DNA from: Solea solea
Taxonomy: Eukaryota; Chordata; Actinopteri; Pleuronectiformes; Soleidae
NCBI RefSeq assembly: GCF_958295425.1
Contig: NC_081145.1
Span: 21,560,465 to 21,624,464 of the forward strand
Direction of reading: 5' to 3'
DNA: 64,000 nt
This document shows positions 55,291-64,000 of this stretch, piece after piece (the stretch's first letter is position 1; each line of letters opens with the position of its first letter). Below the pieces are notes generated by a model. That model searched no databases and was not told the origin of the DNA. It worked only from the letters and a program-made list of their open reading frames with translations. The position numbers and the translations under genes are program-made.

Positions 55291-56304
55291 TCTGTCTCCA
55301 TCTCTGTTTATATTCTAAAATCATGTTAAATCACGTGACATTCTGAGATCCCAAATCACTGGAATCTCGTCCCTGAGATCTTTTGATCAAAAAGTGTGTG
55401 GTCCTGCGTCTTGACTGGATCGTCAAGTTGCAGAAATGTGTCTCGGGTGTCACAGACTCTTTTTTAGATTAGCTTTTTGTCAAGTAGCTTTAATTCTTCA
55501 AGTGTCTTCAGCGAGAGAGAGAGAGGAAGCGTCAACATCTCAAGCTGGTTTTCTGTGCACCTAGTCAGCACCGACAATGTGTTGTCAGTAACACGGTGAT
55601 ACTTCAGCGAACCCGAGTCTCAAATCTCCTCCTCCTCCTCCTCCAAATTTAGACAAATCTCCTTTTTTAAATTTGTGAAAAAAACTTTGCTCAGTTTCCA
55701 TGAGCCCCTGTTCCCTCTCCAGCTCCCTCCGACTCAGTGTATCAGGGGAACTGTGCTGGGTATAAGACAAATATAGTGATGTGTTGAAATGTGAATACAT
55801 TCCAGTGTCGGAAAAACAAACAAAAGATTTTGTACACTGTACTCTAAATGATTCACTCAAGAGTACACAGGTTGTGTGTTTGTGTGGCTGCAAACTGCAC
55901 AGGATGACTGAGAAACGTGTTTACTGTGTGCGGTGTTTAGTCTGCGAATGGCTCACCATGTTTGGACTCCCATGCAACCCTGACTGACATGTTGCTGTGC
56001 ATGTTTTCTTTGTTGTGGGCGTGTTGGCAGATTTATGCCAGATGACTAAGATGAAAAGTGTGCTGATGCACTGGAAAACCCAGCGTGGAGGTGAAGTGCA
56101 GAAAGCCATGCGTTGCTGCGACATGCTGTGGCGCACATGGAAACTGAACCGGTCAGGGATTTGTGTGTAATTTCAGCGGTTGAAAGTGTTTGGACTCCAG
56201 TGAAACCCTCGCCCTGAGGTGAACATATTTCAGCTGCATGTGAATTGCTCCCGGGTGTGGTTTTCTTGTAATATTCCATTCATTCATTTAGACTCCACTG
56301 AGTA

Positions 56305-56600
56305 AGAGGTGGGAATCGCGGTGCCTTACAATAGGATACATGATACCAATAATATCACGATACAAAGATTCTGTGATAATCAATATATTGCAAGACAACC
56401 ATATAATGATACATCGTGATATCTGTCTAACTGAAGGTCTGTGAAAAGTTATAAGTGCAGTTTTTCTCTGTTTATTCACAACATCGACAACAAAGTGCAT
56501 AAAGTCTATGTATTGAACATGGATGGGGCATCTTTTAATGTAGCTTTTATATATCACCAAATCGATATTTTGACCCACATGATTAGCACCCCTGTTCTCT
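56305..56600 (+). mobile_element. CGATA-rich non-autonomous TIR element
   Basis: Starts GGTGGGAATCGCGGTGCC, continues with ATCACGATACAAAG and TATTGCAAGACAACC, and ends ATATCACCAAATCGATATTT then TGACCCAC. It shares both ends with 50,097-50,752 in opposite orientation and resembles 58,824-59,200. Confidence 0.6.
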
Positions 56601-56944
56601 TTATTGTTGTAATCAGAATAATTCATCTTTGCGCCGTAAATCAAGATATGTTTCAGTGAAAAGAGATTAAAGTGTCAGCTGGCTAATAATGATGATAACA
56701 TAAATTTCTTCCAGCAGCGGCAACTAAATAAAGTCATTTATTTTCCTCTAATTAAGTCACAATATGACACATTTGAACATACTGACAGAGGCAGCAGTGG
56801 ATCAATAGCTCCGGTGTGTCGTGATGTTCAATTACTGATTTTCTCAATGGACTTTGGTGCAGGGAGTGAAATCGCAGCCATGTTACTAATGAGAGCGAGT
56901 GTCTGTCGCTGGTACCTGGTGGGTGAACATGGGCAACCCATGGC

Positions 56945-57125
56945 CAAGAGGAAAGGAGTTGGGCTTGTAACTGGAGGGTTGCTGGTCCAAATCCTGGGCT
57001 GCGGTGCAGATAAGTGCTGCCAACTGCTCCTGTGTCCAGTTTGTGTGTTCACTACTGGTGTGTAACAAAGATGGGTTAAATGCAGAGGTCAAATTCACTA
57101 TCACTGGCTGGTGTGTGTGCAAATA
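56945..57125 (+). mobile_element. tRNA-derived SINE
   Basis: The tRNA-like head holds GGGCTTGTAACTGGAGGGTT and GGTCCAAATCC. The tail TACTGGTGTGTAACAAAG, then GGGTTAAATGCAGAG, is shared with the SINE at 27,968-28,206 although the heads differ. It is preceded by a fragment of the unnamed dispersed repeat (56,770-56,890). Confidence 0.7.
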
Positions 57126-57228
57126 AATCACAAATTTCCGTTTCTAAACTAAACTAAACTAAACAAAATCACACTTCAAAGAAGAATTTTTTGTCCAACT
57201 ACAATGGGAAACATTACTGACAAAAATT

Positions 57229-57247
57229 GGGGGGGGGGGGGGGGGGG
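57229..57247. repeat. Homopolymer (G)19
   Basis: Nineteen consecutive G on the plus strand. The length may be affected by sequencing. It could form a G-quadruplex. Confidence 0.9.
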
Positions 57248-57391
57248 AGAGAAGCACTATTTCATAATCAAACTCTTCTCCTCTCTTGCCAAACCGTGCC
57301 GTGGAAGTGTTTAACATGCAGGAGTTTAATCAGTGTGAACTGGATTAAACAACACATTCTTAGAAAATCAGACCATTAAAAAACATTTCAC

Positions 57392-57557
57392 CTGTTTCTG
57401 ATGAAGTGCAGATGTTCCTGCGGTTGTTTGTGCGTCCCTCAGAAGAATCCCAGAGCCGGAGGTGCAGCCGTTTAGATCGATGAGCTGTGGACAGTCGACT
57501 CTCTGAAGGACTCGTCCACACACCTGCTGCAGCTTTGAACGACCGCAACTCTCTGCA
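57392..57557 (-). other. Possible coding exon, unassigned
   Basis: A GC-richer block in AT-rich DNA. On the minus strand a frame runs from an acceptor-like GCATGCAG through VDCPQLIDLNGC-type wording to a donor CAGAAACAG|GTGAAA. The text is faintly like a leucine-rich repeat but I cannot name a family, and no partner exons were found. Chance is quite possible. Confidence 0.15.
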
Positions 57558-58019
57558 TGCTCCACGACGCCACAATTTCACTCACCGACTTGTACAAAGG
57601 ACCAGACAATGTTGATTCACAAACACCAACAAGAGCATTGTGGCTGTTTTGTATTATTTATTCTTTTGTAAGTAAATATATTTTATTTGTTTTTCTAAAA
57701 AGTGCATCAGTTGGAACAAAGCCGGTGTCAACGTCGACGTCTAAAATCCACCCTCAACATCATCCGCCCCCATCCATTCACAGAGTTTTGGGAAAACTCT
57801 TTTCACAAAGTCCAACAAACAAAAAAAACATTTGCTGATGAAGTGAACATCGTTACACCACATTTGTAGACATTATTGTCAAAGAAGTGACTTCGACATC
57901 ATTGTAAACTCCAATCTTACAGAAGCCTGGGATTTTTTATTACAATCATTACTCAGTTTTCCTGGTGATTTCAACATAACCCAAGTGTTGTAAGGCTCAC
58001 ACTGATCACTACAGATGGG

Positions 58020-58215
58020 AATTGGTATTGGTCACTATCGGGGTCAAAATCACTGGAGTTTGGAGAGCAGTATTTGTTACACAGTTGGACAATTATGTCT
58101 CTAATCAGCACAAATGTGTCATTAACAGCTTCTTAGTTCATAAATAGTCTAAAATGACTATCGGACCAATATCGGTATCGGTAGATACTCAATTTTGTGA
58201 AATCGGTATAGACAA
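58020..58215. repeat. Fragment with ATCGGTATCGGT motifs
   Basis: Begins GATGGGAATTGGTATTGG and ends near ATATCGGTATCGGTAGATAC and GGTATCGTCCTA. Repeat-like and probably a DNA-element relic, of unknown family. Confidence 0.35.
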
Positions 58216-58823
58216 AAAAGTGGTATCGTCCTATCCTGATGAATAATCATTCACTGTGGTAAAGCCGTCATCCCCACTAGTCATGAGGCAGTGATTCAAA
58301 TATTATTCTGAATATTTTTAATCTAATTTCTGAAAGATTGGGTTATCCTGACGCCAACAAAGACTTTTATGGTATGGAGATAGTCTGCTAATTCTCTTGC
58401 CAAGCTATTATCTAAATAATACTTAAGAAAAATCAAGAGTTTTACTGTAATATTATCTCCTTATTACAACATATTACAATACGAGTAGCAGTAAAATGTT
58501 ACCACTTTTTAATGGTGAGAAGTGTTCATCTGACTTTAAAAGTATTAAAACATAAAAAAAACAAAAATACACCCGTGTGGAAGCCAAGGCCAGCGACGAT
58601 TTTACATTTATCAGTTTTTTAAGGAAAATAAATACAGTGTTAGGGCTGTCACAATATTACATTGTCATTTAACGATTATTAAATCTATTAAAAAAAACTT
58701 AAATGACAATTTAAGGACATCGATAACTGTTTGTGTCTGATTTGTTGGCAAATGCAAGTCTACTGTGCAAATCAATCATTTAAGGAATATTCATAATGCA
58801 TTTTTCAAATATTACGATCATGA

Positions 58824-59200
58824 GGGGTGGGAAACACCAGAGACACCACGATACAATATTATCACGATAGTGCAATACACAGACTATTGCGATATCATAT
58901 AGTGTAATACATTGGGATGTTTTTTCCCCGAATTTGTCAACCAGTAAAATAAAAGATTGAGTCTGTTTATCTACGTCAAATACGAAAATTTTGCGAGAGT
59001 CACACAACAGCTCTCAGAGCACTTGGCACCATCTAGTGGACTGAAACGGCAACGATGTTTTTATTGTAATACACAAAAAAGTTGAATGTCTATTTGAAAC
59101 ATCAGTTAAAAATAAATATTAAAAATCCATACTTGGTGTCTCAAAAGCGATATAAAACAATCATCGTCAAATCAAGTACATTGTGACAACCCAAAGTAGA
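58824..59200 (+). mobile_element. CGATA-rich non-autonomous element
   Basis: Starts GGGGTGGGAAACACCAGAGA and continues with CACGATACAATATTATCACG, TGTCAACCAGTAAAATAAAA, CCATCTAGTGGACTGAAACG and TTGAATGTCTATTTGAAACA. It closes with CAAATCAAGTACATTGTGAC. I know this wording from dispersed fish elements. Related to 56,305-56,600. Confidence 0.6.
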
Positions 59201-59772
59201 ATTATGCATAATCTCTTATTTACCAAACAACATATTGAAATATGGAGAAAAAAAAAGAAGAAAGAAACCAAAAGGCCGTTTTGTCGAGAGAATGCAAAAT
59301 AAAACTAATTCCAAACACAACATCTCTGCTTCAAAAGCCGCGGCCTTGTATGTCGTCGTAAAAAGCGCACATTAAAAGATGAAAGGAAGAAACAACAAAT
59401 CAGTTATGGCAGTAAAAAGACATTGCTACATCACATCTGCTGCAGATGCAGCCGTAAATCTTTCTTTTATACATTCTTTGAAATCAGTCACATACTGACA
59501 ATGGCTTTACGTTTCCCCTTGGCTTTGTGTGCTTCAGCGATTATTTGGCAAAGCGCCCTCCCCCCCCCCGATTGACCGTGAAGATATGAACCGATGAGCA
59601 GATGCATTGAGATGAAGTTCAAACAAACACTTGGGCATTAACCATTAAAGAAACCTCCTTATTAATGCAGTTTCGGAATGTGGCTCATCTCCAGTGTTGC
59701 TGCAGCTACCTTCTAAAAGGTTACGGCCACACCATTACACTCACATTTATAACTTTAATGGTCCTGGATTAA

Positions 59773-60425
59773 AGAAATAGTTCAGGTTTTTGTATGAGGT
59801 ATTGTGCGTGCACCCTGCCCTGAGAACCAGCTGGAGACATGAAGGCTTATTGCTCTCAATAAAATAAAAAAAGAAAAGAAAACCTGGCTGCCAGCAGGGA
59901 CACAAGGATAAAACAGACTTCACCAATATACAATCTACACCTGTTTGACCCCATTATATCGCAGAAATATGTCCGACGCCCGAAGTCTTTTCTGAGTGAA
60001 AACTGAAGTTTGTTAAGAGTATGCTCGTCCAAACTAAGTCCAAAGAGAATATCAGTCTTTTTAACTCACATGAACATAAGGAGCCGCCAGACTACGGCTG
60101 CCTTGTTTTGGTAAGTTTGGGTCACCAAGGTAAATTTGAATGAATGATTTAAAACACTTATATAACAAATATAGACGTACTGAAGGAGGCAGCTCCTGTG
60201 TGCCATGATGTGAAATTGCTGATTTTTCCCATGGATTTTGGTGCCGTTTACAAAGCTACACAAACTTCAGTATCTAGTTAAAAAAGTGTTGTCTCGCAGC
60301 GAAACAAAGTCAGAAATACATTCTCAAGACATTGTAAACTTAAGTTTTTTCTCGTGTCCTCACTGGTGACCATGTTCCATGTCTAAGGCTGCTTCTTGGC
60401 CTGGGGTTGCACACAGAACAGTCAG
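59773..60425 (+). repeat. Longest copy of unnamed dispersed repeat
   Basis: Begins AAAGAAATAGTTCAGGTTTT and includes CCTGCCCTGAGAACCAGCTG, CTGGCTGCCAGCAGGGACAC, GAGGCAGCTCCTGTGTGCCA, TGAAATTGCTGATTTTTCCC and AAACTTCAGTATCTAGTT. Shorter, diverged copies lie at 12,298, 18,290, 36,330, 48,640, 54,9xx and 56,770. No open frame of note and no verified ends. Confidence 0.5.
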
Positions 60426-60484
60426 TACATTTTACAACCAAACGTTAAAACTGACAAGTAATGTAAAAAGCTGACATGTAATGT

Positions 60485-60507
60485 AAAACAAACAAACAAA
60501 CAAAAAA
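60485..60507. repeat. (CAAA)n microsatellite
   Basis: Four to five tandem CAAA units. Confidence 0.8.
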
Positions 60508-60509
60508 AC

Positions 60510-63500
60510 GATCACTTTAAGACTCTGAATTGTGAAGTTAAATTAGTTTCAACAGCAATCCATCTCATGAGATTCAGCATTTCACCCAATTAAGACATCA
60601 CAGACGAGAATTATGAGGGAAAATGAGCTGGAAAACACTTGGAAGTCAGTATTCTGGTGGTGAGGTGACTTAAAAGTGGACGAATAGCTTTAAATTCATG
60701 TTCATTATTAAAACCAAACAAAATGTAAACAAAAACAGGAACAGAGGTCCATGTTAGGAATCTAAAAAATTGTTCATTGAAGTAGACAAACAATGGAATA
60801 ACACAAAGAACATAAAATCCAATATATTCAAAATAGTGAGTATTAAAAGTAGATCTTAGTGAGGAAAAATATTAGGTTTGCAAGAAACATCACTGACTGA
60901 AATGATAAAAGGTTTTTAAATAAAAGTGCACCGTTTGCAATAGTTTTCTCTGTTGCAGACTGTTAGATGAGCTTCATTTGATATTTGACAAGGGTCTCAA
61001 TAGAAAAATACTCCACATAAGGCTACTTCTTTGCACTGGACCCAATCCCAATCCTACAGCGTAGGATTGGAGGATGTTTTTCTTCTTTTTTTTGCCTCTA
61101 TTACACAGACAAAAAAAGTGTAAAAAGACATTATTGTGAGGCTTTTGGCCTCTCACCATCTTGAAACTTATTGTGTGTAAAAACGCATGTGGTCTCTTAA
61201 AGTCCTGCAGTTTAAACTGGACTTGTTAACGGAAACTTCTCCCTTGCCTTGACTACGCCGTCGTACCAGAACCGTAAGACGAGATATGAATCACCTAAAA
61301 GCCACAAGAGATCACACTGAATCTGACGTTCACTTAAATCTGAAGCTTCCACTTTCTCTGAACTGCTAATTGATACAGCAGCTGCCCCTGTGGTTACACG
61401 AGTTAGCGCTCTTATTTCTCCCCCAACAGCAGCTTGGTACGTTTAAATTGCAACTCCAAAGAACTGGTTTTGAACGCTGTGCTCGTTGCTGATAAGATTA
61501 GGTGAAACTGGAGCGTTACGGTCACATTTGTTAAGACATTATCCAGATACACACCTCTCAACATTTGAGAGTTGGTGCAGTTCAGTTACATTCATACAAA
61601 CATGGGCGTCTACATCACCGTGCTATTACACAACTGTGTACACAATTCTGCTCTGTACTTTTATTCTATTCTAATATATTGCACAACCTGGAGCATGCGA
61701 CCTTCCTCATAGAGTCTGAGCTTTGGTTGAAAGGTTTGGAGAAAATATGGATTATCATTTTTTTTTTTAATTACAGGACATTATGTCTATATCATTTTAA
61801 TTGTTAAAGAACAACCATGAAATGTATAAATTCAGATGTAGCCATAGCAACTTACCAATTGCGTTGTGTGAAATTGTGTTTTTTGATTTTGAAATGATTA
61901 ATAGACCTTTGCAAATATGGACAGACATCCTCCTAACCACAGGGTATGCAGAAAGTATGATATAATTCAAAAAGAAAATAAAGTGTCCGACTGTATCTTT
62001 AAACTAACGAAATGAAAGACATGTAAACGAGCATAAAAAAAATTAATCATGAAAATCATCAACATCCTGTTCTTTCCTCCTTTCCCCTCATTTGTTGTGA
62101 TGCCAGTACAACACAGTGCACAGCTGCTTTTGTAATGGCCCCTCGGCCTCATGTGATCCATTTGGCAATTACAGATGAAATGTCTGAAAGGAAACTTTCA
62201 TTTAAGTAAAGGGATGGATTTTATTATTTCCCAGTCTAAACTGAAGGACGCAGGGTTTTTTTTTAATAACGTCATCACCGAGCAAAGCAGCTGCCGCCCA
62301 AATAAACAAGAGTGGGCAAAAAAACACCCTGCTGCTCATAAAGTGCACATGGCAAAAGAAAAAAAATACAAAATCATCAACTCGTTGACTTGACTAAGGT
62401 GACAACATGGTGGTCTCGCTCCCTCTCTCTTTCTCTCTCTCCGACAGAAACAGATATCATCTACATCAACACACCAGGCCACATCTGGGGAGACTTATTG
62501 CAAAGCAATGGAAACACACATCTTCCACTGTATTCAGCTGGCACGAGTACCTGTGTCAAATTCTAATGTCTTTCAGAGAAAACCTTCGTACTTCTGGGGC
62601 ATTGTGAGGTTTTTCCACACGGTTATTTACTTTTGATTAAAGTATGTATGAGCTCTCTCCCTCTCTCTCAGGTCTGAATTTCCCTCACGGCAAAAACACT
62701 GCTGGACTGGTGCATCCCTGGAGAGCTGTATGGATTATTTAGCCGTTCATTTTAACATGTAACAACTTGCATCGTTCTTTGAGTAGTTTTGGCCACTTTG
62801 CACGCGTTAACACCAAAGTAACTGTCATTTAGAGGGGTTGTGGAGAACAGTGTCGATGAGGTGACTACATTATATGAGCAATTTTATATTTGCAGGAACA
62901 AAAGTGAATCCATACTCCACAAACATCCCAACGTCTATGTAACCTCTCTATTCATCCAAAAACCTTCCGCACCTCAAGGTTGTTAAATTCAAAATAAAAC
63001 ACAGATGCACACAGTCACGGCAGCCTTTTCTTGTTCGGTTATCGGCGGAAACGGACATCGTCATCAACGGGTTTGGTAAAATGAAATTATGTGTGAGGAG
63101 AAAAAAAAAAAAACCTTAAATACCATTTCAGGAGTGTATGATTTTTAAGAAATAATATAATGCAAATCAAAGCCCTCTGTAAACCCCAAGTTGATGTCCT
63201 GGACACATACCACATGGCCAAAACGTTATAGTGTACCTCTAACAGCTGTTAAGTGAATGACTCTGATCGAAAAGTCCCAACATTTCCCAGTAAACAATGT
63301 TTACCGTTTAAGAAATAATAATAATAAAAAAAGTTTAAATGTTTGGGGACTCAGTCAACTGAAAAGAAAGTTATATATCATCGTCATACTTGTCTGCTTT
63401 GGTCCTGAACAGTGCCATCACTTTCACATTTAGAGAAAACAAAATGTATTAACACTTATTTCACACAATTTTGTTCGAACCTGACAGAAAACGTCAGCGC

Positions 63501-64000
63501 TTATCCTTAACGAGTACCACTAGACTTCTGTGTGACTACAATCACTGCAGTGACAACAACCGACTGATTTCAAATTGTTTTCCATTAAGAAACCTTTTTT
63601 CTTTTTCCTTTTAAATTATTTTTTCTTGAAATAAGACATCCTGGACTCAACTACAGCTGGGCTGACCAGCACTATGGACCTCTTTCCACGGGCTGACGAC
63701 CATCATTTCAGGGCTTTGTGTGTGTACTCATAGATCCAGAGTCACATCCAGACAACAAATATGTATGTTGCATAACATCTGGCAAATGTGGGAAAACCCT
63801 AATTCAATCCATTAAAGATAAAGCAGCAAAAGAGAGAGAGAACAAAGTCTTAAGTGATGAAACCAAACAGTGACAAGTGTCACATCAAATGAGCCGCTGG
63901 TCAGTTGTTGAACCCTGCAAGTTCACAGCACCAACATGTTACCATTTCTGTCCTTATTCCACCTGCAAAAACAAATCTGCATAACATGTTTCTCTGCCCT
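60510..64000. other. Unassigned DNA, possibly 3' UTR of a neighbour
   Basis: Largely free of recognisable mobile elements, unlike the preceding 15 kb. It holds a 10-bp perfect hairpin at 61,048-61,070. Two short minus-strand open ends may be chance: one closing KADKYDDDI then TAA near 63,379, and one after a good acceptor (TTTGTTTTTGCAG) reading WNKDRNGNMLVL then TGA near 63,928. A long 3' UTR of a gene entering from the right would look like this. Confidence 0.2.

Overview
The window looks like teleost fish genomic DNA. It is AT-rich, contains no operon-like or phage-like gene packing, and is full of (CA)n and (TA)n microsatellites, tRNA-derived SINEs, small terminal-inverted-repeat elements (MITEs) and LINE remnants of kinds familiar from fish genomes. 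I did not identify the species.

One gene can be supported with confidence: lrp5, the Wnt co-receptor low-density lipoprotein receptor-related protein 5. It lies on the minus strand and fills the left two thirds of the window. Its start codon is at 43,298, and a TATA-like box and a perfect cAMP response element (CRE) lie upstream. Eighteen coding exons run leftward to 712. The coding sequence leaves the window within intron 18, so the fourth propeller, LDLR class A repeats, membrane segment and PPPSP-bearing tail are not visible. The visible reading frame is 955 complete codons: a signal peptide and three rounds of YWTD beta-propeller plus EGF-like module. All visible splice sites are GT-AG and the frame is intact. 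Lrp5 rather than lrp6 is indicated by signature wording in propellers 1 and 3.

Region by region: 1-711 is part of intron 18. 712-4,234 carries exons 18 to 12 (third propeller and its flanking EGF modules). 4,235-16,842 is a 12.6 kb intron. 16,843-18,124 carries exons 11 to 8 (second propeller). 21,095-21,710 carries exons 7 and 6. 25,006-29,007 carries exons 5 to 2 (first propeller). 29,008-43,210 is a 14.2 kb intron 1 rich in mobile-element relics. 43,211-43,530 is exon 1 plus promoter. 43,530-64,000 is about 20 kb upstream of lrp5, mostly repeats; two or three very weak coding-exon candidates lie there, possibly the 3' end of a neighbour.

The most interesting observations are: (1) six introns that interrupt exons which are single in human LRP5, five of them at AG|G proto-splice sites and two at positions equivalent to older introns in other propeller blades; (2) a six-residue tandem duplication in propeller 3 and a seven-residue insertion in propeller 1; (3) a short upstream ORF overlapping the lrp5 start codon; (4) a family of MITEs with matching 3-bp target duplications, one nested inside an older element; and (5) an apparently multi-copy dispersed repeat that I cannot name. 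I found no new multi-gene system, no CRISPR array and no confident RNA gene.
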